A stretch of DNA of 64,000 nt, from contig OY978527.1 of NCBI GenBank assembly GCA_963854835.1, forward strand, positions 20,528,345 through 20,592,344. The letters are read 5' to 3'. This stretch comes from Megamerina dolium (taxonomy: Eukaryota > Arthropoda > Insecta > Diptera > Megamerinidae). A model generated the notes under the pieces. The model made no database searches and was not told where the DNA came from. It was given only the letters and a program-made list of their open reading frames with translations. The position numbers and the translations under genes were made by a program. Numbering within the stretch: the first letter of the stretch is position 1; each line of letters starts with the position of its first letter. Positions 44,213-57,259 of the stretch are shown here, one piece after another.

Positions 44213-45653
44213 TTAGGCCGAATATAATATGCTTCGCCAGCCATCTCTGTTCTTCGCTAGCTGGCGCCAGTTAGAAATTCCAAGCGCCTTCAGGTTCTCC
44301 AGTACTTGGTCTTTCCACCGGAGGTTTGGTCTTCCTCTTCTGCGTCGTCCTCCAGCGGGTTCCGAATATAACACCTTCTTAGCTGGAGCGTGTTCTTCCA
44401 TTCGCTCGACATGACCTAGCCAGCGCAGCCGCTGGATTTTGATGCTCTTTACTATGTCAATATCGGCATACAGCTCATGGTTGTACCTTATTCGGTGCTC
44501 GCCACCAACGCAAGTAGATCCAAAGATCCTGCGTAGAACTTTTCTCTCGAAAACTCCAAGCATTCGCTCATCCGAGGTGGAAATTGTCCAGGCTTCAGCG
44601 CCATATGTTAGGACAGGCATGATGAGAGACTTGTAGAGTGTAGTTTTCGTTCTTCGAGAGAGAGCTAGACTTCTCAATTGCTTATTCAGTCCAAAGTAAC
44701 ACCTGTTAGCAAGAGTTATCCTTCGCATGATCTCCAGGCTGACGTCATTACTGTTGTTAATGCTGGTTCCAAGATAGACAAAGTCCCTTACTACTTCAAA
44801 AGCGTAGTTGTCAACAGTGACGTGCTGTCCAAGACGCCGGGACTCTTTGTTTGTTGACACTAGATACTTCGTCTTGCCCTCGTTCACCGTGAGACCCATC
44901 CGACGCGACTCTCTTTCCAACTCTGAGAATGCTGCACTGACTGCTCGCGTGTTCATGCCGATTATGTCAATATCGTTGGCATACGCTAACAGCATGACAC
45001 CTTTTGTTGAAGATAGTGCCATTATGTCGTAGATCAGCAGCTCGTATTATTTTCTCCATAATAAGATTGAAGAAGTCGCACGATAACGTATCACCTTGTC
45101 TAAAACCCCGTTCGGCATTAAACGGTGCGGAGAGATCCTTCCCAATTTTCACTGCACAACGGGAGTTATGCAGTGTCATTCTACAAAGTCGAATGAGCTT
45201 TGCAGGAATACCGCACTCAGACATTGTTGCGTAGAGGTAATCCCTTACCGGACTGTCGAAAGCGGCTTTATAATCAACAAATAGGTGGTGTGTGTCGATC
45301 TGTTTTTCTTGGGTCTTCTCCAGGATTTGGCGCAGTGTGAAAATCTGGTCGATGGAGGATTTACCAGGTCTGAAGCCACACTGATACGGTCCAATCAGGT
45401 TGCTGAGCATAGGCTTCAACCTTTCACACAGTACGCTCGATAGAACCTTGTATGCGATGCTCAGGAGACTTATTCCACGGTAGTTGGCGCAAAATTGTGG
45501 GGTCTCCTTTTTTATGTACAGGACAAAAAACACTGAGCCTCCAATCATCAGGCATGCTTTCATCCAACCATATTCTGCTTCTGAGCTGGTACATGCAGGC
45601 GAGCAGCTCATCGCTTCCGGCCTTAAACAACTTGGCAGGCAGGCCATCAGCAC
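44213..45653 (-). pseudogene. Reverse transcriptase of RTE-like copy c, with YAND box
   Basis: The upstream frame (45653-44967) contains ANYRGISLLSIAYKV, QCGFRPGKSSIDQIF, FVDYKAAFD and GFRQGDTLSCDFFNLIMEKII. After a one-base insertion near 45003 the frame 45022-44213 reads LAYANDIDIIG, where a catalytic aspartate is asparagine, followed by the C-terminal domain through RSILYSA. An asparagine there would abolish polymerisation. The protein is therefore doubly inactive. Confidence 0.85.
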
Positions 45654-46254
45654 CTGCAGCTTTGTTGTTCTTCAGCCTTAAAATGGCCGTTTCAACCTCG
45701 TCATAGTCGGGTGGTGGAACATTAACACCATCATCTGTAATTGGGGTTATCGGGCCATCTCCTCCACTGGCGGAATTGTTCGTAGCATCGCCATTCAGTA
45801 ACGTTGAGAAGTGTTCCCTCCATAGGCTCAGTACAGTCTGGACATCTGTAACCAGATTCCCATTTCCATCACGACAAGAAGAGGCTCCGGGATTTAAACC
45901 TCCACTTAGGCGCTTGATCTTTTCGAAGAATTTTCGAGTCTCATTCTTGTCGGTACACATCTCTATCTCCTCACACTCGCATCTTTCTTGTTCTCTTTTC
46001 TTGCGCCTGAAAATACGTGTCTCTGCACTCCAGGAGCAGTACAGAGAAATCTCTCTGTACTGCTCCTTAACAGCTCGCGTTGCGCCTGCACGCAGGGTTT
46101 TTCTGTAGGCGGCGTCTTTCTCTGCGGTAGCGTCGCGACACTCCTGATCGTCCCTCAGAAGACGGTAGTAACTGATTACCTCTTCGGTAGCAGTCATGGA
46201 GTGGGATATGTGTGTTCTGCATAAGCAGATCCGATAGTCGAGTGGAAAATGCAT
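45491..46254 (-). pseudogene. Linker and RT N-terminus of RTE-like copy c
   Basis: The frame runs from about 46254 to 45424 and reads EVISYYRLLRDDQECRDATAEKD, a basic region (ERCECEEIEMCTDKNETRKFFEKIKRLSGGL), a WREHFSTLLNGD block and NNKAAGADGLPAKLFKAG. It then goes out of frame at ACAATTTTGCGCC near 45491. Copy d has the same extra T. The linker connects endonuclease and RT in the intact family. Confidence 0.8.
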
Positions 46255-46463
46255 CTGCTATCTCTGGTGATCGCAGCTTATTGACGTCGAGCTTTCTCTG
46301 TGTGGGACTTCTCTTGTTATTTGCGACACATAAACGTGTGCGCACCTTAGCTGCAACAAGGTAGTGATCCGAGTCGATGTTGGCACCACGGATCGATTTC
46401 ACGTCCATCACACTGAAAAGTGCATACATGCCTTCCGTCAATCATCACATGATCAATTTGGTT

Positions 46464-47072
46464 TCATTTTCTTTGATCTGGAGACAGCCATGTCGCTTTG
46501 TGGATGTCGAAATGCTGGAATCTGGTACCACCAATTACCATGTTTCGTGCTGCGGCGAAGTGGATCAGCCTCATTCCGTTATCGGAGGTGTTCTGGTGGA
46601 GGCAGAATTTTCCGACAGTTGAACCAAAGGTACCTTCCTTGCCCACCCTGGCATTAAAGTTGCCAAGCACGATTTTGTCATCGTGGGGGGGGGGGGGGGC
46701 AGCGGTCATATTGTCCTTCTCATCCGTCGGAGCGTGGGCACATATAAGGCTGATGTTGAAAAATTTTGCCTTGATGCGGATTGTGGCCAGTCGCTCGTTC
46801 ACAGGCGTGAAATGTGAGACAAGATGTCGTAGTCTCTTGCTGACCAAAAATCCTCATCCTAATTCGTGCCTTTCAGCATGGCAACTGTAGTAAATTTCAC
46901 AGGACGCTTTTTGGAGCAGCCCTGCCCTGTATTTTTCGAGGACATCAACCAGCTCCCTATAAAGGGACCGGACATTCCAGGTGCATATCCGTAAGTCATT
47001 GTCCTTTTTTCGTTTGCGGGGATCATCAACAAAAGCGGTAGTCCTTATCCGAGGCATTGCTGTTTTTTTCAC
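46464..47072 (-). pseudogene. Endonuclease of RTE-like copy c
   Basis: The minus strand from 47072 begins PRIRTTAFVDDPRKRKKDN and CTWNVRSLYRE, then lacks about 30 codons including the QEMRW catalytic block. It resumes as DIYYSCH-like sequence. The frame from 46847 gives AHAPTDEKDN, LGNFNARVGKEGTFG (GDFNA changed to GNFNA) and MVIGGTRFQHFDIHKATWLSPDQ. Several catalytic residues are thus altered or lost. Confidence 0.8.
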
Positions 47073-47099
47073 TGGGGAGATATCTGATAATTATTGCCA

Positions 47100-47960
47100 A
47101 ATGTTAACAAGGGTTCTGTAATGTGCAGTTGTGAGTAGAATCCGTACCAACAAATGGCATAATTACGTATATAGTTTGCGGAAAAAGTGAGATAAACACG
47201 AAATAATTTAGTGTGACCTTGTTAAAATAAAGACAAGCAATTGCCAACAATGACTTCTATTGGTTTCCAACGGCGAGGAAGAAGCCAACAATAACCTTCA
47301 TACGAACAGAGATATAGCGGACCTTCTCTATATTAGTGAAAACGTAAGTCTAGAAAAAGCAGTACCGGTTACAATCAATCAAGTTGGCTAAAGAGTTAAC
47401 ATTAGTGTTAACGGCGGGGAAAAAAATAATAATGTCCCATAATAGTGTAGATAGGTGTGACAATGTACCTATAATTGAATAACCAGGAACCAAGTAAAAT
47501 AGATATTATGGGTATATGTATATAACAATGTCAACAACAACAAAAATTATATTAATTCTAAAGTAGTGCAATTTAATTGGAGCTACCAAAAAAAAAAAAG
47601 GTGGTTGTAAAATTAATTAAGCTCTCATAAAGTAAAAGTGCATATTCATAACATGTTCCAAACTCTCTTTTCTCTTTTATCAACATGTTGCTAAAATTGT
47701 GAATCATTTTTAAATTCCATTCCACTGCATTTCTCCCTTATACGCACTGAAAGATCTTTCAACGTGGGAGCAACGCTTTCTACTGGGTGAGTAAGAAAAC
47801 CATATATGTATTATTTTTTATTGTTATATTCCTTTTTTGAAAGAAGAGTGATTTTATTTTTTTAAGTATTTACATCCGTAAATGATTACATACAACATCG
47901 TGTTAATTTGTTTTTTATTATTATAAATGTTATTATAAATGTGGTCTGGTGGTGTTTTCG
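47100..47960. other. Spacer between head-to-head RTE-like copies
   Basis: AT-rich, with no sustained reading frame and no recognised repeat family. It separates the 5' ends of copies c and d. Confidence 0.5.
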
Positions 47961-48291
47961 CAAGGTAACGTGTCTAACTGCCTCAACCAGGTGGGGCTAG
48001 CGCAATCCTTGTTGAACTCATCGCAAGTCAACTCACTGGCTGTCATGTAGTTTGATCTGAGCGCTATGTGATGATACCTTTATTTGTTAATGAGGGGTAG
48101 TCATATACATAGCTTGCTCTGCTTACTCTGTGATGGCTTTTCATTATTATTAATGGGGGCCCTCCATGTGGCGACCACCGGGCAACGTCTTCCTGGCACC
48201 CGCTGGGAGGCGGCTGAAGTGAGTGACGAAAATCTCCCCGGTTAGAGGTTGTGCGTTGGGTTTGGGACCCGCCACATAAAAAACCCCCCCA

Positions 48292-49053
48292 ATGAAAAAA
48301 ACTAAAATGCCTCGGATAAGGACTACCGCTTTTGTTGATGACCCCCGCAAACGAAAAAAGGACAATGATTTACGGATATGCACCTGGAATGTCCGGTCCC
48401 TTTATAGGGAGGGTGCCTCTATCCAGCTGGTTGATGTCCTCGAAAAATACAGAGCTGACATCACCGCTCTCCAGGAAATGCGATGGACAGGACAGGGCTG
48501 CTCCAAAAGAGCGTCCTGTGACATCTACTACAGTTGCCATGCTGAAAGGTACGAATTAGGATGTGGATTTTTGGTCAGCAAGAGACTACGACATCTTGTC
48601 TCACAGTTCACGCCTGTGAACGAACGGCTGGCCACAATCCGCATCATGGCAAAATTTTTCAACATCAGCCTTATATGTGCCCACGCTCCGACGGATGAGA
48701 AGGACAATGTGACCAAGGAGAGCTTCTTTCAGCGCCTCGAAGAAGCTTATGACCGCTGCCCCCGCCACGATATCAAAATCGTGCTTGGCGACTTTAATGC
48801 CAGGGTGGGCAAGGAAGGTACCTTTGGTCCAACTGTCGGAAAATTCAGCCTCCACAAGAACACCTCCGATAACGGAATGAGGCTGATCGACTTCGCCGCA
48901 GCACGAAACATGGTAATTGGGGGTACCAGATTCCAGCATCTCGACATCCACAAACCGACATGGCTGTCTCCAGATTAATGTACAAGAAACCAAATTGATC
49001 ATGTGGTGATTGACGGAAGGCATGCTTCCAGTGTGATGGACGTGAAAGCGATC
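48292..49053 (+). pseudogene. APE-type endonuclease of RTE-like copy d
   Basis: The frame starts at an ATG after the leader and holds the APE blocks CTWNVRSL (about residue 27), LQEMRWTGQG (about 61), AHAPTDEKD, LGDFNARVGKEG and, after a stop at 48976, RNQIDHVVIDGRH. A 30-bp in-frame deletion near 49053, relative to copy a, removes RGANIDSDHY. That segment carries the SDH motif with the catalytic Asp and His. The enzyme would nick target DNA to prime reverse transcription. It cannot work in this copy. Confidence 0.85.
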
Positions 49054-51235
49054 CTTGTTGCAGCTAAGGTGCGCACACGTTTATGTGTTGCAAATAACAA
49101 GAGAAGTCCCACACAGAGAAAGCTCGACGTCAGTAAGCTGCGATCACCAGAGACAGCAGATGCATTTTCCACTCGGCTATCGGATCTGCTTATGCAGAAC
49201 ACTCCCCCACTTGATGATACATGCGCACGGTGGACACATATATCCCACTCCATGACTACTGCTGCCGAGGAGGTAATCGGTTACTACCGGCCTCTGAGGA
49301 ATGAGTGGTATGATCAGGAGTGTCGCGACGCTACCGCAGAGAAAGACGCCGCCTACAGAAAAACCCTGCGTGCAGGCATAACGCGAGCTGTTAAGGAGCG
49401 GTATAGAGAAAAAAGGAGTGCAGAGAGACGTCTTTTCAGGCGCAAGAAGAGGGAGTTGGAAAGACGCGAGTGTGAGGAGATAGAGGTGTGTACCGACAAG
49501 AATGAGACTCGAAAATTCTTTGAAAAGATCAAGCGCCTGAGTGGAGGTTTAAATCCAGGAGCCTCTTCTTGTCGTGATGGAAATGGGAATCTGGTTACAG
49601 ATGTCCAGACTGTACTGAGCCTATGGAGGGAACACTTCTCAACGTTACTGAATGGCGATGCTACGAACAATTCCGCCAGTGGAGGAGATGGCCCGATAAC
49701 CCCAATTACAGATGATGGTGTTAATGTTCCACCACCCGACTATGACGAGGTTGAAACGGCCATTTTAAGGCTGAAGAACAACAAAGCTGCAGGTGCTGAT
49801 GGCCTGCCTGCCAAGTTGTTTAAGGCCGGAAGCGATGAGCTGCTCGCCTGCATGTACCAGCTCAGAAGCAGAATATGGTTGGATGAAAGCATGCCTGATG
49901 ATTGGAGGCTCAGTGTTTTTTGTCCTGTACATAAAAAAGGAGACCCCACAATTTTGCGCCAACTACCGTGGAATAAGTCTCCTGAGCATCGCATACAAGG
50001 TTCTATCGAGCGTACTGTGTGAAAGGTTGAAGCCTATGCTCAGCAACCTGATTGGACCGTATCAGTGTGGCTTCAGACCTGGTAAATCCTCCATCGACCA
50101 GATTTTCACACTGCGCCAAATCCTGGAGAAGACCCAAGAAAAACAGATCGACACACACCACCTATTTGTTGATTATAAAGCCGCTTTCGACAGTCCGGTA
50201 AGGGATTACCTCTACGCGACAATGTCTGAGTTCGGTATTCCTGCAAAGCTCATTCGACTTTGTAGAATGACACTGCATAACTCCCGTTGTGCAGTGAAAA
50301 TTGGGAAGGACTTCTCCGCACCGTTTAATACCGAACGGGGTTTCAGACAAGGTGATTCCTTATCGTGCGACTTCTTCAATCTTATTATGGAGAAAATAAT
50401 ACGAGCTGCTGATCTACGACATAATGGCACTATCTTCAACAAAAGTGTCATGCTGTTAGCGTATGCCGACGATATTGATATAATCGGCATGAACACGCGA
50501 GCAGTCAGTGCAGCATTCTCGGAGTTGGAAAGAGAGTCGCGTCGGATGGGTCTCACGGTGAACTAGGGCAAGACGAAGTATCTAGTGTCAACAAACAAAG
50601 AGTCCCGGCGTCTTGGACAGCACGTCACTGTTGACAACTACGCTTTTGAAGTAGTAAGGGACCTTGTCTATCTTGGAACCAGCATTAACAGCAGTAATGT
50701 CGTCAGCTTGGAGATCATGCGTAGGATAACTCTTGCTGACAGGTGTTACTTTGGGCTGAGTAAGCAATTGAGAAGTCGAGCCCTCTCTCGAAGAACGAAA
50801 ACTACACTCTACAAGTCTCTCATCATGCCTGTCCTAACATATGGCGCTGAAGCCTGGACAATTTCCACCTCGGATGAGCGAATGCTTGGAGTTTTCGAGA
50901 GAAAAGTCCTACGCAAGATCTTTGGACCTATTTGCGTTAGTGGCGAGTACCGAATAAGGTACAACCATGAGCTGTACGAGCTGTATGCCGATATTGACAT
51001 AGTAAAGAGCATCAAAATCCAGCGGCTGCGCTGGCTAGGTCATTCAATGGAAGAACACGCTCCGGCTAAGAAGGTGTTATATTCGGAACCCGCTGGAGGA
51101 CGGCGCAGAAGAGGAAGACCAAACCTTCGGTGGAAAGACCAAGTACTGGAGAACCTGACGGCACTTAGAATTTCTAACTGGAGCCAACTAGCGAAGAACA
51201 GAGATGGCTGGCGAAGAATGTTATTTTCGGCCTAA
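49054..51235 (+). pseudogene. Linker, reverse transcriptase and C-terminal domain of RTE-like copy d
   Basis: The linker frame reaches WREHFSTLLNGD and NNKAAGADGLPAKLFKAG, then shifts frame at ACAATTTTGCGCC (about 49951). The frame 49955-50566 carries ANYRGISLL, QCGFRPGKSSIDQIF, HHLFVDYKAAFD, GFRQGDSLSCDFFNLI and the intact box LAYADDIDIIG. A nonsense codon at 50564 replaces a Glu codon of copy b. The same frame then continues to 51235 with LTYGAEAW, RLRWLGH, RRGRPNLRWKDQ and RRMLFSA. Two lesions block the reading of an otherwise complete RT. Confidence 0.88.
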
Positions 51236-51600
51236 ATCGATATTCGGTTGTTATGGCCACATAAGTAAGTAAGTAAATGTTATTTCTTTGTATATTATTA
51301 GCTATATTATTATATTATGCATTGCTAGATAAAAAAAAATGCACCATATGTTATATGCTACAGTACCGAAAATTTTCATTGATATTTTCTACCTCCCACA
51401 AAAATTTTCTGCGTGTCTCTTGAACGCATATGTATATGCTTGAAAATTTAAAAGTGAACATATAGCATATATCATATGCCCAAAATTCTCAATTCTCTCA
51501 TTTTCAATCAGCTGAAAGGAAATGTAGCTTATGAGTTCATACAGTCTAGTCACCTAATATATGACCAATTTGTCCCAATTTGTATTTCATATTGTCACAT

Positions 51601-51962
51601 GTGTCGTAGCTCAGTGGTTAGTATGTTCGCCTTCTGATCTGTAGGTCGTGGTTCAATACCCGGCTGATGCATAACAAATTTTATATCGAAAAGATTTTTC
51701 TTTCGAATGGTACCCACCTGTCGGCAAGCAATTGGCAATTCTTCCGACAGTAACAACTTGCCATGAAAAAGCTTCTAAAAAGAACTCTGTGACAAAGCTC
51801 AGAAAAAGTGATGTCACAAGTGTTCTGCCGTTCGGAACCGGCTAAAATAAGTAGGTCCATTCTAATACTGTCCAAAATTTAAGACGCACAACAGTAATAG
51901 AAGAGAAGCTCGGCCAATGAGCCCTTTGGGGCTTTAACTGCCACATATTTATTTTTTATTTT
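51601..51962 (+). mobile_element. tRNA-derived SINE, copy 2, with target duplication
   Basis: The head resembles a tRNA: A-box tagctcagtgg at 51607-51617 and B-box ggttcaatacc at 51650-51660, with the spacing expected for internal RNA polymerase III promoters. A body of about 250 bp is shared with the copies at 15592 and 56647. A short stem-loop (gagccctttggggctt, near 51918) and a T/A-rich tail end it. The 11-bp duplication tattgtcacat flanks it (51590-51600, 51963-51973). No protein is encoded; it would be mobilised by a LINE. Confidence 0.88.
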
Positions 51963-52594
51963 TATTGTCACATATGGCAACTAAACTATAAGCAAAATGC
52001 CGCTAGCAAATGTTTATGACAACACGTTTAAATGAGAAGAAATGAGAGCAAATTGCCTAAATATTTAAGCACGATTGTGAGAAATTTTTATTTGAAAATT
52101 GATATATATCAAGCGTTTTAAAATATAGTCTAGACTTCTCTTAGTTTGTTATTTTTTGCTCATTTTTTAAATACTGGAACATCGCGCGCTATACAGTATG
52201 AAAAAAGTACATTTGGTTTTCGTTAAATATAGATTATACTCGTATTATTGTCTTGTATGAGCAAAAATTGGAAAGGAACACCTCGGCGACTTAAAAGCAA
52301 AGCAGAGGAGCTGTAATCAAGGAAAGGTAGAGCCAGAAAGTGAGTAAGTGGAAGTATGTATAAATTTTTATTTGAGAAGTATAAATTATGTTATTTTGTA
52401 CACATAAATTTACAAATTAAATTGCACACGATAATCTAATCGTACAGAAAAGAACAGCGAAGAAAAATTTGTCAAAGGAAATCAGATGCACTTTTCTAAT
52501 GATGGGGAACAAGTACAGAATACCACACTTTGAGGAAAAAAATTGTTTTCTTCATATAGCGCTTATTTTTTTTTTTTTAATATGGAACAAAAAA

Positions 52595-53325
52595 ATTTCA
52601 GGCGAAAATGACTGCAGAAGGCGTCGCTGAAGGTCAAAGTTAAAAATTCCAAATCAACATTACTTAATAATATCGCAATCTTTTTTTACAGTATAGGCTT
52701 CAAATGAAAGCTATTTTTAAAAGGTTTTTGCTCATATATAAATTATTAAATTTGTTAAAGTTATGAAGAAAAATAAAAATGAAAAAAAATGTTTAACTAT
52801 TTTTTTTTCCTTTCCTTTCCTTTCCTTTACATATTTTAAAATCATTTTGCAATATTTTTAATGATTATTTAAAATTCATACTTAACTAATTTTGTTCACT
52901 GTGATCGAGCTTTACTACAATTAACTTAATATATCTAAGTTCAGATTTGCATTAATTAGTATTTTAGCGTCAAAGTGCTGTTAAGTAGCCGGCTTTTGGG
53001 TGGGCGCTAAAAAATTACTCTTGTATGGCCGAAATCGGCTTTGCGCTCAAACGTATTTTAGCGTTAAAGTCTAAAAATAAATATATTTTTTAAATATTTT
53101 TATATACAATTTTTATTTTTCTTCGTAACATAAAAAACCAAATAATTTATGTAAAATATTAGATATGAGTAAAAAGCTATTCAAAATACCTTTTATTTGT
53201 TACCCATATTGTCTAACAAAAAAAAAAAAAAATAAAAAATGCTAGGATATTGAGTTATTTTGATTTGAAATTTGACCTCCAGTTACGCCTTCTGTAGGTG
53301 TTTCCGGCAAAAATAGTTTGCTTCA
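52595..53325. mobile_element. MITE-like element with long imperfect inverted repeats
   Basis: The left arm (about 52595-52745) and right arm (about 53180-53325) are inverted, diverged copies. Examples are gcagaaggcgt...ggtcaaa near 52616 against tttgacctccagttacgccttctg near 53270, and gctatttttaaaaggtttttgctcatat near 52710 against atgagtaaaaagctattcaaaatacctttt near 53166. The interior has no reading frame. It also holds two attttagcgt(c/t)aaagt phrases at 52963 and 53051. Confidence 0.45.
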
Positions 53326-53329
53326 TTGT

Positions 53330-54430
53330 GTTCACAAAAATTAGCTTTATACGAGGTTATGTGCTATTTTGCACTTATGCCAATGACTTAATTTGTCTCA
53401 ATCACTAAACAGCCGCACTTCTGTGGGGAAAAAGAAAAGCAAAGAAAACGATATTGAAGAAGGAAGCTTCTGAAAGAAACAAAAATATTAATTTGAAGCT
53501 TTATTAAATATGTCCATTATATTATTTATGACAGAATTTAAGTGGAACACGAAAACGCACACCTTTTATTGGCTCTCAGCAAATACAAAATGTAGTATCT
53601 TCAAATGCCGGTGAATTTCGTTTGCTCCGAACATTAATCCAATACAAGAGCCGTCTTCTGGGAAGTGGAACAGCACTGTCATAAAATAGCTATTGAAGAA
53701 GGGCAGTGTCAGTAGGTAAATTATTATAATTTGTACCTTTTTTTTAATGTGCATTATAGATTTTGTTATGTACTTATAGAAATTATAGTAAGTAAAACTC
53801 GCGAAGACAATTGCTCTTTGACGAAAAAGAATATCAGAGGTAATGTTATCGAGATAAAATGAACTTCATTAGTATATGGTATAACTTCTTCAGATATAAA
53901 TTAAATATAATACCACTGTGCAGCTACAAAAAGAGCTTTGACGTGTCCGGCAAGAGTATGATTAACAATTGACACAAATTAAGCAAAAAATTGGATTTCA
54001 ATATATATAAGACTACTACTTTTTTGATGATCTGCGAAACAAGAGTATTAAACTAGTGGCGAGTGGTATAATTTAATTTAACTATATGGATTTCTACTTA
54101 CTTTTGTCTGTTTGTAATTGCACTATACATATATACTACGTATATATGTATGAGAATACGCCAGCATAAATGTAAATAAAAAGACATTTAATGTTTTTAC
54201 ATTGTATTGTGAATACAGAAAGTTTTAATGATGATTAAATTTATGTTTATTTTTTTCCCATGTTTTTCTCCTATTTTTTCTTCTTCCTGTTGTCACATTT
54301 ATTACACAAATAACCTATAATTTCAATTTATATCATTTTCTGTTTTTCTTTTTCTTGTGTTGTAGTGTGTCACTTCTGTTAATCGTAATATTATTGTGAT
54401 AATAACGATAGCACTGTTGTAGTCGAAAAA
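53330..54430. other. Gene-free AT-rich stretch
   Basis: I see no frame or repeat that I can support. Short frames (for example near 53566-53754 on the minus strand) have no recognisable domain. Confidence 0.5.
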
Positions 54431-54439
54431 TTTATCAAC

Positions 54440-54560
54440 AATCTGGTAAATTCTGTCGGTTAGGAGCAAACCTTCTGAGTTGATCTGTATCCAATAGTGG
54501 GTTGTACCACTCCAAATTTTCGAGAAAGCTATTTTCACAATTTCCGACCATTTTTCACCC
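54440..54560 (-). repeat. Unnamed dispersed repeat, copy 1 (inverted)
   Basis: On the minus strand it reads gtgaaaat...tctcgaaaatttg...gtggtaca...aactcag...gtttgc(t/c)cctaac...cagaatttac, matching 54855-54970 on the plus strand. The two copies face each other. Confidence 0.5.
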
Positions 54561-54844
54561 AACAAATCGAAAAAATGTTTATACTACACCCAGTATAATG
54601 ACATGGGTACATAAGGAAATTCGTGACGGTTGAGCAAAAAGACTACTTAAAGTTTTTTCTGAAGATAAATTTATAGAAAAAAAATTTTAAAATTTATCCT
54701 TGAAGATCCTTGAATATAGGCCAACTATTTTCTAAAAACAAAACAAAAAAATACATGTCAATAGCTGTATTTCTTCTCTTTCATTTAATACCCATATCAT
54801 AATACATCGAGAATTTTTAAAACATTTTGGTTTTGTTTTGGTGA

Positions 54845-55010
54845 AAAAAGGTTGAAAATTGTGAAAATCGATTTCTCGAAAATTTGACGTGGTACAGCCT
54901 TCTGGTTGGTACCGATCGACTCAGTAAGTTTGCCCCTAACTCACAGAATTTACTAAAACGTTTATAAAAACGTCCATGCCAAAAACTAGAACAGTGTAAT
55001 ACATAATAAA
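54845..55010 (+). repeat. Unnamed dispersed repeat, copy 2
   Basis: The sequence from gtgaaaatcgatttctcgaaaa through cagaatttactaaaacg and ccaaaaactagaaca recurs at 57140-57255, and inverted at 54440-54560. Confidence 0.55.
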
Positions 55011-55930
55011 TAAATTTTGCTTTTGATTGTTTTTTTCCATTTCAATATACTTTAATGGAATTATGTACTTTACATACAATACATCGCACATAACATGTGA
55101 ATGAATGAATAGACTAATAGTATGTTTAGGATGCATTACTTTTATTATTAATTAGCGGTATGCAGTAATTAGTATTAGTATTAGTAGTAGTTAGTACTTA
55201 GTATTATGTATGTATGTAGTAATAGTAGTATGATGACTACGAGTATATGTACGTGATTGCATGAAAAAAAGCATCGGTTTGGCGATTTTCATTTCTTTTT
55301 CTTTCGTAATGCCATGTTTACTCTAGAGAATTGGGAAAAGCCATTCGTGCATATAGGCTTCAGAATTCTCACATCATGATAGCGACATTTTCATGAAAAT
55401 TATTGTCACCGTTTAGAAGCAAACAATATATGGATTTGATGGATGGATGATTAATAAATTACATATTTTTATACGTACATTTGTGAATGCCATAATATCG
55501 ATATTTTCCGATTTTTTTATCCATTTTCAAACACACAAGGCTAATACACTCTTCATTATTTACTACATCAGTGGAATCAACTATGCAAGTGCGATTGGTC
55601 GAGCTTCTCAAAATATCCACTTATGGCACAAATTGCTTTTTGACAGATTTCTATATGGAATATTTTAAAAAATCGGGATCAATTTTTTACAATTCATTGC
55701 TATGAATTTATCATTATCGGCTATTTACGCTGGCCTTTTGAGTTTAGAAAGATATCTGAAGGTGACAACAGTTGTAATATTTTATAATTCGCTTAATTCG
55801 AATGTGTAGTCAGTTTCTTTCTAACCATCGTCTTTGGATTACTGATGCACGTTTTTTGCGGTTATCTGAGGGTCAAGCGAAAATCTGGTCGGACCAAAGT
55901 AGTCACATTCTATGGATTTTGCGTCGCTTA

Positions 55931-57120
<1,190 letters not shown>

Positions 57121-57139
57121 ACAATATTTTGTTTTTTTT

Positions 57140-57255
57140 GCGAAAAAGGTGAAAATCGATTTCTCGAAAACTGAGTAAGCTTGTCCCTAACAGACAAAAT
57201 TTACTAGAACGTTGACAAAAAACAATTCGTGCCAAAAACTAGAACAATGTAATGG
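57140..57255 (+). repeat. Unnamed dispersed repeat, copy 3
   Basis: It matches 54850-55005 from gtgaaaatcgatttctcgaaaa through ccaaaaactagaacaatgtaat, with a deletion of about 35 bp in the middle. Confidence 0.55.
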
Positions 57256-57259
57256 AATG

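Larger units (their letters stand above)
44168..47078 (-). mobile_element. RTE-like retrotransposon copy c, minus strand
   Basis: It runs from just upstream of the endonuclease start (47072) to the family 3' end and (aagt)n tail at 44168-44180. Visible lesions are an internal deletion in the endonuclease start (the QEMRW region), a 15-base G run at 46685-46699 near the GDFNA block, loss of part of the linker, a +1 frameshift near 45491, an extra G near 45003 and an active-site change. It lies head to head with copy d, 0.9 kb apart. Confidence 0.9.
47965..51276 (+). mobile_element. RTE-like retrotransposon copy d, near full length
   Basis: It includes the 5' leader shared with copy a (47965-48291), endonuclease, linker, RT, C-terminal domain, a short 3' untranslated region and an (aagt)n tail (51262-51274). 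It is about 3.3 kb, the size usual for RTE elements. The short 3' region and microsatellite tail also fit RTE. Lesions are few: two nonsense codons, one 30-bp deletion and one frameshift. Confidence 0.9.

Noticed and set aside
51601..51672. tRNA-like sequence with A and B boxes
   Set aside because: It is the head of a SINE: the same head precedes the same 250-bp body in three places, the cloverleaf is degenerate and there is a target duplication around the whole unit.
52800..52830. (ttcct)n run as a regulatory element
   Set aside because: It is a short pentanucleotide microsatellite with nothing nearby to regulate.
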